A DNA stretch of 19,085 nt, taken from an uncultured Sutterella sp. (lineage in GTDB: Bacteria; Pseudomonadota; Gammaproteobacteria; Burkholderiales; Burkholderiaceae_F). The stretch is taken from assembly GCA_905192805.1 (NCBI GenBank), contig CAJJMF010000023.1, positions 1 to 19,085 of the forward strand, written 5' to 3'. Positions 1 to 6,902 of the stretch are shown in pieces. Position 1 is the first letter of the stretch. Each line of letters starts with the position of its first letter. The translations under genes were made by a program, and so were the position numbers. Below the pieces are notes generated by a model. The model was not told the DNA's origin. It saw only the letters and a program-made list of their open reading frames with translations, and made no database searches.

Positions 1-95
1 ACACGACGACCGCCCTTGGTGCGGCTGCGAACCAAGAAGCCATGCGTACGGGCACGCTTCACCTTGGAAGGCTGATAGGTACGTTTTGTTGCCAT
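1..95 (-). CDS. rpmH: 50S ribosomal protein L34, N-terminal part (runs off left edge)
   Basis: Small basic protein of the large ribosomal subunit. The 31 visible residues begin MATKRTYQPSKVKRARTHGF and continue with a Gly/Arg-rich stretch, which is the L34 signature. The family is about 44-46 residues, so roughly 13 residues lie outside the window. The ATG at 95-93 has a good ribosome binding site, GAGGAA, on the minus strand at 101-106. The gene is divergent from dnaA, the usual arrangement in proteobacteria, where rnpA and yidC normally follow. It is truncated only by the window edge. Confidence 0.97.
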   Translation of the reverse strand, partial: MATKRTYQPSKVKRARTHGFLVRSRTKGGRR

Positions 96-691
96 GATTA
101 TTCCTCAAAAGGCATAAAGTCAAACCAACTCTTCTAAGTTAGTTTGAATAAAAAAGATAGAACCGTATCTCGAGTCAATTCCCACTTAGGTTGATGTGGA
201 TACCCAGCAGGAAGAATCGAGACAACAAAAAACAGGACTCCCTCTCCACTCTGTACTCTCTAAGAGAAGAGACAGGAAAGGAACAGTTTTCACAATAATG
301 CGAAAAGTCAGATATTACACAGCAAAACAGGGCAGTTTGTCAAACCAATCTAAGATTTTTCTTTCACAGTGAGCAAAGGTTTTTACTGAATCTAGTCCAC
401 TTGTAAACGAAAACCATATATATAGAAAAATTCCCCCCATTGAGCACATTAGGTTGTGCATATCTCAAAAAAAAGAGGGGATTTTTGCCCTCAAGCCCTT
501 GAAATCTTTAGTGATTTTTATCCACAACTCGCTGTGGATAATATTGTATTTTTCTCGATTATGGGGCACAATTAGCTGGGTAGAATACTATATTATGGAA
601 CCACTTGCTTCACTCCCCAAGATCCTCGACTCCGTATCGGAACTTGGGTTGAGCCCTCGTAAGCCTTCTCTTAATCAACAACAACGCTGTT
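96..691. other. rpmH-dnaA intergenic region with DnaA-box-like sites
   Basis: This 596-bp AT-rich gap holds no convincing gene. The one longer open frame at its right end (454-723) overlaps dnaA out of frame and looks like no known protein. It contains a perfect inverted pair of DnaA boxes (518-526 and 533-541) and one weaker box on the minus strand at 195-203 (GTATCCACA). A TA-rich stretch at 581-596 offers several overlapping -10-like hexamers for dnaA, but no convincing -35 goes with them. An imperfect hairpin lies around 258-282. In many bacteria this gap is oriC. Here the boxes are few and strand composition does not switch sign at this point, so I read it mainly as the dnaA/rpmH regulatory region. 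Confidence 0.7.
518..541. promoter_or_regulatory. Inverted pair of consensus DnaA boxes upstream of dnaA
   Basis: TTATCCACA (518-526) and its reverse complement TGTGGATAA (533-541) are separated by 6 bp. Both match the strict DnaA-box consensus. They lie about 150 bp before the dnaA start and just upstream of the TA-rich promoter-like stretch at 581-596, a position suited to DnaA autoregulation. They could also be a remnant or accessory origin element. Confidence 0.85.
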
Positions 692-2041
692 ATGACTACT
701 TTCTGGCAAGAGTGTTTGGATAAAATTAAAGAACTCGGCATTCCTACGACCATTATTAATACATGGTTTGAGCCGATCGAGTGCGTTCAATGGAATCCAG
801 AAACACGTGAACTCATCCTCGAAGCCCCGTATAGTAAAGTACAGACGATTAAGCAGTCGTACTTGAAAACCATCGAGATGGTTGCATTGCGTAAAACAGG
901 TAATTTGCCTGTGAGCGTGTCGATTCGAGCCAAAGAAAATCCTGAACCCTTTGTTGACCCTCGTGTCAGTACCAACGAGGATCTTGAAGCACGTCGTCGA
1001 AATGCAGGGCTCTTGCCAGGCCTTACTTTTGAAAACTACGTCAACGGGAATGCTAACCAGTTGGCAGTCGCCGCAGCGGAACACGTGGCGTCCACGGTAG
1101 GCATGCAATATAACCCTCTTTATATTTATGGGGGAGTCGGGTTAGGAAAAACCCATTTGATGCAAGCCATTGGGCACCGCTATTTGGATTTACACCCGAA
1201 GGCACGCGTTCGTTGCGTGTCTGCACAAGACTTTATTAGCGAATACACCGCGGCTACACGAGAATCAGGAAGTTCCAAACGCGCCCTACAGCAATTTGAT
1301 GAACGCTATCGTAGCCTTGATTTGCTACTCATTGACGACGTACAGTCGTTCTCGGGAGCGAAGGGATCGCAAGCCCAATTTTATCGAGCCTTTGAAGCCC
1401 TTGTACCGCATAATAAGCAAGTCGTGCTCACCGCCGATACGTATACAACGAAATTAAAAGATATCGAACAGCGCCTCATTTCTCGCTTCTCGCAAGGGCT
1501 ATCCGTCGCGATTGAACCGCCAGAATTAGAGATGCGTATTGCTATTTTGCTCAACAAAGCAAAAGCCCTCAATATCGATCTCCCCGAAGAAGTCGCTGTA
1601 TTTATTGCTAAGCGATTGAAGTCCAATATTCGTGAACTTGAAGGGGCACTACAACAAGTCATTGCTTTCCAACAGTTCCAAGCGCCTTCGGACAAGATTA
1701 CGATCGACGTGGCAAAACATGTATTGCGCGATCAAATTAATGTAGGTAGTAATCTGATCACGATCGAAAACATTCAAAAAACGGTAGCAGACTATTACAA
1801 CATTAAGTTGAGTGAGATGCACTCAAAGAATCGTCCTGCCCATATTGCCTTGCCACGTCAAATCGCCATGTATTTGGCAAAAGAACTCACCCAGCAGAGT
1901 TTGCCTGAAATTGGTAAAAACTTTGGAGGACGCGATCATACAACGGTAATGCATGCTGTCCGTAAAATTGGTCAAGACCGTCTCAGTGACGCTCAATTGA
2001 ATCACGAAATTCATGTGCTTGAACAAATGATTCGTGGGTAA
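692..2041 (+). CDS. dnaA: Chromosomal replication initiator protein DnaA
   Basis: AAA+ ATPase that binds DnaA boxes, oligomerises on ATP and opens the origin; cytoplasmic. The protein has 449 residues (E. coli has 467), with a short linker. Domain I spans about 1-80 and starts MTTFWQEC. Domain III has Walker A GGVGLGKT (147-154), Walker B LLLIDD (211-216), the box VII motif SRFSQGL with arginine finger R265, and sensor 2 SNIRELEGAL (311-320). Domain IV has the DNA-binding signature GGRDHTTVMHA (412-422). The sensor 1 region reads VLTADTYTTKL, where many homologues have a TSDRYP-like sequence. No clear Shine-Dalgarno precedes the ATG, which suggests weak or controlled translation; the start is supported by the conserved N-terminus. 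dnaN follows after 49 bp, so the two probably form an operon. Confidence 0.98.
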   Translation: MTTFWQECLDKIKELGIPTTIINTWFEPIECVQWNPETRELILEAPYSKVQTIKQSYLKTIEMVALRKTGNLPVSVSIRAKENPEPFVDPRVSTNEDLEARRRNAGLLPGLTFENYVNGNANQLAVAAAEHVASTVGMQYNPLYIYGGVGLGKTHLMQAIGHRYLDLHPKARVRCVSAQDFISEYTAATRESGSSKRALQQFDERYRSLDLLLIDDVQSFSGAKGSQAQFYRAFEALVPHNKQVVLTADTYTTKLKDIEQRLISRFSQGLSVAIEPPELEMRIAILLNKAKALNIDLPEEVAVFIAKRLKSNIRELEGALQQVIAFQQFQAPSDKITIDVAKHVLRDQINVGSNLITIENIQKTVADYYNIKLSEMHSKNRPAHIALPRQIAMYLAKELTQQSLPEIGKNFGGRDHTTVMHAVRKIGQDRLSDAQLNHEIHVLEQMIRG

Positions 2042-2078
2042 TGACAACGTTTGAATAAACACATAAATTTTTAACCAT

Positions 2079-2084
2079 AGGAAG
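2079..2084 (+). promoter_or_regulatory. Ribosome binding site of dnaN
   Basis: AGGAAG lies 6 nt before the dnaN ATG and fixes that start. It contrasts with dnaA, which has no comparable site. Confidence 0.7.
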
Positions 2085-2090
2085 CGCACG

Positions 2091-3206
2091 ATGAAAACGA
2101 TTCGTAGCAACTGTGAAGAACTTAGTAAACCCGTCAAGATCGTTGAAGGTATTGTGGAAAAGCGTCAAACGCTTCCCATCCTCGGCAACATCTTAGTGGA
2201 ACAAAAAGGGGTTAATGTTAAGTTCTCAACGACCGACTTAGATATTCAAATTTGTACGGAAGCTGCGGTCGGTGTCGCCGATACTGAGGCGAAATTCACG
2301 GTCAACGCAGCCACGATCACGGGGATCTTAAGCGCTTTAAATGGCAAGGATATTGCGGAAATCGATATCGATGGCAATAAACTCACGTTAAGTTGCCAGC
2401 GCGCTACCTACAATTTACAAACCATGCCCGCCAACGAATATCCTGTGATTCGTGAAGCACGTTGGGAAACCACCTTGGAATTACCCGCAAATAAGTTGCG
2501 TTATCTCTTGAGCATGACCAGCTTTGCCATGGCCAACCAAGATGTGCGTTTCTACTTGAATGGCTTATTGTTTGTGGTGGATAAGAATTTAATTCGTACA
2601 GTGGCTACGGATACCCACCGTCTTGCCTGCTGTGATCTGCATATCGAGCATGATTTAGCAGAACCGATGCAAGTCATCATCCCTCGCAAGACCGTTCGCG
2701 AACTGATTCGCCTCTTGCCTGACGATGATACGACGGTGCGTCTGGAGTTTAACGATACGCAAATTCGTGCCTCCTTTGACTCGGTATCCTTCATGAGTAA
2801 GCTAATTGAAGGTAAGTTCCCAGACTACAACCGTGTCTTACCCAGCCCTGAGTCCAATCCGAAATCGATTGTTTTAAATCGTGAACTCCTCCAAAGCGCC
2901 TTACGTGAAGTGGGGGTCATGACTTCGGATAAGTTCCACGGAGTTCGTTGGGTGTTGCGTAAGAATGAGTTGCTCATTCAATCGGTCAACAATGAGCATG
3001 AAAATGCTTTGAACTCTTTACCAATCCAGTGGGACTATGAAGAAATGGAAATGGGCTTCAACATTACCTACTTAGCCGATGTACTCAGCATCTTGAAGAA
3101 TAATGAAGTGAAATTTAGCTTCTCCTCTTCGGCCGGTAGCGTGCTCATTACGATGCCCGATTCGCCGGATCGCTTCCGCTATGTTGTGATGCCCATGCGT
3201 ATTTAA
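2091..3206 (+). CDS. dnaN: DNA polymerase III beta subunit (sliding clamp)
   Basis: Ring-forming processivity clamp of the replisome and docking site for polymerases, MutS/MutL and the Hda-type regulator of DnaA. It has 371 residues, close to the usual 366, made of three similar clamp domains (about 1-125, 130-250, 252-371). Recognisable segments are TDTHRLA (173-179) beside the peptide-binding cleft, IEGKFPDYNRVLP (239-251), and the C-terminal VVMPMRI (365-371), which is part of the partner-binding pocket. It lies 49 bp downstream of dnaA with a good ribosome binding site and is presumably co-transcribed. Nothing is missing. Confidence 0.98.
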   Translation: MKTIRSNCEELSKPVKIVEGIVEKRQTLPILGNILVEQKGVNVKFSTTDLDIQICTEAAVGVADTEAKFTVNAATITGILSALNGKDIAEIDIDGNKLTLSCQRATYNLQTMPANEYPVIREARWETTLELPANKLRYLLSMTSFAMANQDVRFYLNGLLFVVDKNLIRTVATDTHRLACCDLHIEHDLAEPMQVIIPRKTVRELIRLLPDDDTTVRLEFNDTQIRASFDSVSFMSKLIEGKFPDYNRVLPSPESNPKSIVLNRELLQSALREVGVMTSDKFHGVRWVLRKNELLIQSVNNEHENALNSLPIQWDYEEMEMGFNITYLADVLSILKNNEVKFSFSSSAGSVLITMPDSPDRFRYVVMPMRI

Positions 3207-3241
3207 CCCAAGGAATTCCCATTTCTTAAGGCTTCGTATGC

Positions 3242-3274
3242 AAACCGATCAATGACACGGTCATTGGTCGGTTT
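3242..3274 (+). terminator. Strong hairpin between dnaN and gyrB, without a clear T-tract
   Basis: AAACCGATCAATGA (3242-3255) pairs with TCATTGGTCGGTTT (3261-3274) across a 5-nt loop, giving 14 pairs with one G-T wobble. The following bases are ACCCGTT, not a run of T, so it is an imperfect intrinsic terminator. It may instead be an attenuator or an mRNA 3'-end stabiliser separating dnaA-dnaN from gyrB. Confidence 0.6.
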
Positions 3275-3366
3275 ACCCGTTAAATTAACGCGGATTTTTC
3301 TCAAAAGTTTGCTTATTGACTCGGCTCCTTAAATGGTGAGCCAACATGAGGTAAGGATAAAAATTT

Positions 3367-5895
3367 ATGTCTGAAATTGAACCAGTGAAGGGAGACGATA
3401 TTAAACCAGCCCACGCCTATGACGAATCCAGTATTCAAATCCTTGAAGGGCTGGAAGCGGTCAGAAAACGTCCTGGTATGTATATCGGTGATACGGCCGA
3501 TGGCTCTGGTCTCCATCATTTGGTCTATGAAGTCGTAGACAACTCCATTGACGAAGCGTTAGCGGGGTATGCAACCAAAATTCAGGTGACGATCCACACC
3601 GATAACTCCGTCTCTGTGGTGGACGACGGCCGTGGCATTCCCTCGTCGATCAAGTGGGACGATAAACATGACCCCAAGCGTAGTGCTGCTGAAATTGCCC
3701 TAACAGAATTGCATGCAGGGGGTAAATTTGATGACAACGGTTACAAGATTTCTGGTGGCTTGCATGGTGTTGGGGTCTCTTGCGTGAACGCCCTGTCGAC
3801 ATGGTTACGCCTGACGGTCCGACGTGATGGTTTGACGAAAACACTCGAATTCGAACGAGGCAAGGTGGTCAACCGCCTCATGGAAGAAGCAGTGAACCCG
3901 CATACTGGGGTAAAAGAAATGACCTCTCCGATGAAAACGGTGGGGCCAACGCAACGTCGCGGCACTGAAGTCCACTTTTTACCAGACACAACGATTTTTG
4001 AACAAGTCACCACCTTTAGTTATGACACCCTCTTGTCACGCTTACGTGAACTCTCGTTCTTAAATAGCGGGGTGTCGATTACGTTAACCGATCAACGTAC
4101 CGCGCACGAAGCCCACCTTCAAACAGACAAAGGCCTTGTCGCGTATGTGGAATTCAAAAACCAGACTCGCAATGTCATTCACCCGACCATTTTCCATGCT
4201 CGTGAAGTCGTGATGAGTAATGGGGTTCCGGTGGATGTGGAAATTGCGATGCAGTGGCAAGACGGCTATAACGAGGTACTGTCTGCCTATACGAACAATA
4301 TTCCGCAACGCGACGGTGGTACTCACGTGACCGGTTTACGCGCAGCGATGACGCGTGTGTTGAAAAACTACATTGTGAATAACGAAATCGGCAAAAAAGC
4401 CAACGCCAAAAAACTGATCGAACCCGAAGGGGACGATATGCGCGAAGGCCTTACCTGCGTCTTGTCGATTAAAGTACCGCAACCCAAATTCAGCTCTCAG
4501 ACCAAAGATAAATTGGTTTCTAGCGAAGTTCGTCCTGCTGTTGAAGAAGTCGTTGCTCGTGAACTCGAACTCTTCTTGGAACAGAACCCGAACGATGCCA
4601 AGATCATTTGTGAAAAAATTGTGGCTGCGGCTCGCGCTCGCGAAGCGGCTCGCAAAGCGCGTGATATTTCTCGCCAGAACTTCTCTGGCGGTGGCCTGCC
4701 AGGTAAGTTAGCGGATTGTCGTGAAAAGAACCCTGCCAAGAGCGAACTCTTCCTGGTGGAAGGGGACTCCGCGGGTGGTTCTGCCAAACAGGGGCGTGAC
4801 TCGCAATTCCAAGCGATTTTACCCTTACGCGGTAAAGTGCTCAACGTAGAAAAAGCGGCCCAAGATAAACTCTTGGATTCCGAACAAATTCGTATGCTCA
4901 CTTTAGCCTTGGGCACCAATATTGGCAAAGACTTTGATTTATCGAAATTGCGTTACCACCGCATCATCATCATGACCGACGCGGACGTAGACGGTGCGCA
5001 TATTCGCACGCTTTTATTGACGCTTTTTTACCGCCAGATGCCTCAACTCCTCGAAGAGGGGCATGTGTACATTGCTCAACCTCCCCTCTATAAGGTTCAA
5101 AAGAACCTCAAAGATAAGGGCGTCTTCCTTAAAGACGAAGTAGAAATGAACGCCTACTTGTTGCGCTTAGCGATGGAAGATGCGTGCTTATACAAGAACA
5201 AAGCCGCCAAAGAGTCGGGGCTAGCCATCCGAGGAACGGAGTTGGAAACTTTAGTGAATGAGTACTTGCAGTCCTCGGACGTGATTGCTCGTTTACAAGG
5301 AGCCATTGATAAGGCCGCGTTAGTCGCTATTACGGCTGGGGTCGAAATTAACCTCTCCAATGAATTTGAAGCGCAACGTTCTGCACAGCAACTTCAGACG
5401 GAAATGCGTGACCCGGATGTCAAAACCGAAGCGATTTATGATGAAAACAGTGAGAAGTTCTTATTGAAGATTCATCGCTTAAAGCATGGTAATTACAAGA
5501 CGACCACCATTACGCCCGAATTCACGCTTTCGGCTGACTATAAGAAATTGAAAGAAAGTGCTGACATGTTGCGTGGTTTGATTGGAGAAGGGGCGGTAGC
5601 TGAACGTGGGAAAGAAACCACAGGCATTAAGAACTTCAGTGAAGCGGTCAATTGGTTCTTGGCACAAGCCGAAAAAGGCATTATTCGTCAGCGCTACAAA
5701 GGGCTTGGCGAAATGACTGCAGAGCAGCTTAACAGCACCACCATGGATCCGAAAGTTCGCCGTATGTTACGCGTTCGCATTGAAGACGCTGCAAGCGCTG
5801 ATGCCATTTTCTCCATGTTGATGGGGGATGTGGTTGAACCGCGTCGTGATTTCATTGAAACGAACGCACTCTTTGCAGGCAATATCGATGCCTAA
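3367..5895 (+). CDS. gyrB: DNA gyrase subunit B
   Basis: ATPase subunit of gyrase, which with GyrA introduces negative supercoils. The protein has 842 residues. The N-terminal GHKL ATPase domain shows EVVDNSIDEALAG (55-67; E55 is the expected general base), DDGRGIP (86-92) and GGLHGVGVSCVNALS (130-144). The transducer carries the ATP-contacting QTKDKL loop (378-383). The TOPRIM domain has EGDSAGG (465-471), PLRGKVLNVEKA (486-497) and DADVDG (538-543). The C-terminal GyrA-binding segment has the RYKGLGEM motif. The extra length over short gyrases is the insert after TOPRIM seen in gamma- and betaproteobacteria (roughly 590-730). AAGGAT (3353-3358) lies 8 nt before the ATG. Confidence 0.98.
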   Translation: MSEIEPVKGDDIKPAHAYDESSIQILEGLEAVRKRPGMYIGDTADGSGLHHLVYEVVDNSIDEALAGYATKIQVTIHTDNSVSVVDDGRGIPSSIKWDDKHDPKRSAAEIALTELHAGGKFDDNGYKISGGLHGVGVSCVNALSTWLRLTVRRDGLTKTLEFERGKVVNRLMEEAVNPHTGVKEMTSPMKTVGPTQRRGTEVHFLPDTTIFEQVTTFSYDTLLSRLRELSFLNSGVSITLTDQRTAHEAHLQTDKGLVAYVEFKNQTRNVIHPTIFHAREVVMSNGVPVDVEIAMQWQDGYNEVLSAYTNNIPQRDGGTHVTGLRAAMTRVLKNYIVNNEIGKKANAKKLIEPEGDDMREGLTCVLSIKVPQPKFSSQTKDKLVSSEVRPAVEEVVARELELFLEQNPNDAKIICEKIVAAARAREAARKARDISRQNFSGGGLPGKLADCREKNPAKSELFLVEGDSAGGSAKQGRDSQFQAILPLRGKVLNVEKAAQDKLLDSEQIRMLTLALGTNIGKDFDLSKLRYHRIIIMTDADVDGAHIRTLLLTLFYRQMPQLLEEGHVYIAQPPLYKVQKNLKDKGVFLKDEVEMNAYLLRLAMEDACLYKNKAAKESGLAIRGTELETLVNEYLQSSDVIARLQGAIDKAALVAITAGVEINLSNEFEAQRSAQQLQTEMRDPDVKTEAIYDENSEKFLLKIHRLKHGNYKTTTITPEFTLSADYKKLKESADMLRGLIGEGAVAERGKETTGIKNFSEAVNWFLAQAEKGIIRQRYKGLGEMTAEQLNSTTMDPKVRRMLRVRIEDAASADAIFSMLMGDVVEPRRDFIETNALFAGNIDA

Positions 5896-5902
5896 CTTAT
5901 AG

Positions 5903-5935
5903 CAGTATGGGGATTGCTAAAGCATCCCCATACTG
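5903..5935 (+). terminator. Perfect 12-bp hairpin after gyrB
   Basis: CAGTATGGGGAT (5903-5914) pairs perfectly with ATCCCCATACTG (5924-5935) around a 9-nt loop, 7 bp after the gyrB stop. No T-run follows; the next bases are ATCCCTC. It could be an inefficient terminator or a processing/stability element. The next gene starts only 31 bp further on, so read-through is likely. Confidence 0.6.
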
Positions 5936-5966
5936 ATCCCTCATGCTATCAAGGAGGAGTCACGCC

Positions 5967-6902
5967 ATGACAAGTATCGATAAAAAACTGGTGATTGCAG
6001 TGTCATCACGGGCACTCTTTGAACTTGAAGATGAACATCGCCTCTTTGAAGAAAAAGGGTATAAAGCCTTTCGGGATTATCAAGTTCAGCACAAGAAAGA
6101 TCCCTTAAAACCTGGGGTCGCCTTCCCTTTTGTGCGTCGTTTGCTCAAACTCAACGATAACTTTCCTGATTTATCCCCATTTGATGTGGTCGTGCTCTCG
6201 CGGAATTCTCCTGAAACCGCTCAACGTATTTTTAACTCCTGTCGCCACTACAACTTGCCCATTTGTGCTGGTGCGTTTACGTCAGGACAATCCACATTCC
6301 CTTACATCCAAGCCTTCGGTGTATCGCTGTTTTTAAGTGCCAATCGTGAAAACGTAAATAAGGCCATCCAAGCTGGGCTACCGGCTGGGCTCGTCTTACC
6401 TAGTAGTATTTCGGATGAAGACGATGGGTGCTCACTACGCATTGCCTTTGACTTTGATGGCGTAATTGCGGATGATGAAAGTGAGCGTGAATACCAAAAA
6501 GAAGGACTTCAAGGATTTCATAAACTGGAGCAACAAAAGGCACTACAACCTCATGCCCCTGGGCCCTTGCGCAATCTGTTTGAGTTACTCTCGCATTTTC
6601 AGCGCCTTGACTATGACCTCCATAGTCCCAACAATCCGTATTTTGACCCAGCGATTCGCATTTCCGTCGTTACGGCTCGCGGAGCTCCCAGTGAAGAGCG
6701 TTTAATTACGACACTCAAGCAATTTGGTATGAGCGCAGCAGAACTCTTTTTGCTGGATGGACGCGATAAAAAACCGATTTTAGAGGCGATTCGCCCGCAC
6801 ATCTTCTTTGATGACCAACAACGTCACTTAGAAAAAAGCGTTAACAGTATTCCTAGCGTCTTGGTTCCGTTTGGTATCCACAACACAGAAGAAAAAGCAT
6901 GA
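5967..6902 (+). CDS. 5'-nucleotidase, cytosolic cN-I-like family
   Basis: Predicted to remove the phosphate from nucleoside 5'-monophosphates in the cytoplasm. It resembles the bacterial relatives of eukaryotic cytosolic 5'-nucleotidase I, a HAD-type family. The conserved opening LVIAVSSRALF is at 8-18, a central AGAFTSG at 101-107, the HAD nucleophile motif FDFDGV at 161-166 (both Asp present), a VVTARGAP segment near 236-243, and the acidic FFDDQ near 289-293. An in-frame ATG at 5943 exists, but the ATG at 5967 is preferred because AGGAGGAG (5952-5959) sits 7 nt before it; that gives 311 residues. Its TGA overlaps the next gene's ATG (ATGA, 6899-6902), so the two are translationally coupled. 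Substrate preference cannot be read from the sequence. Confidence 0.88.
   Translation: MTSIDKKLVIAVSSRALFELEDEHRLFEEKGYKAFRDYQVQHKKDPLKPGVAFPFVRRLLKLNDNFPDLSPFDVVVLSRNSPETAQRIFNSCRHYNLPICAGAFTSGQSTFPYIQAFGVSLFLSANRENVNKAIQAGLPAGLVLPSSISDEDDGCSLRIAFDFDGVIADDESEREYQKEGLQGFHKLEQQKALQPHAPGPLRNLFELLSHFQRLDYDLHSPNNPYFDPAIRISVVTARGAPSEERLITTLKQFGMSAAELFLLDGRDKKPILEAIRPHIFFDDQQRHLEKSVNSIPSVLVPFGIHNTEEKA

Noticed and set aside
140..185. rpmH promoter with TTGACT on the minus strand near 173-178
   Set aside because: A good -35 hexamer is visible, but no acceptable -10 sits at 16-18 bp; the TATCTT present is only 13 bp away.
454..723. Open frame of 89 codons just upstream of and overlapping dnaA
   Set aside because: It spans the DnaA boxes and the promoter-like region, overlaps dnaA out of frame, has no ribosome binding site and resembles no protein I know.
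671..1108. Minus-strand open frames inside dnaA, gyrB and other genes
   Set aside because: They are antisense shadows with no ribosome binding sites, no recognisable domains and complete overlap with conserved genes.
3309..3340. gyrB promoter (TTGACT at 3316-3321)
   Set aside because: No -10-like hexamer at normal spacing; a poor TTGCTT/TAAATG pair has only 15 bp between. Not strong enough to annotate.
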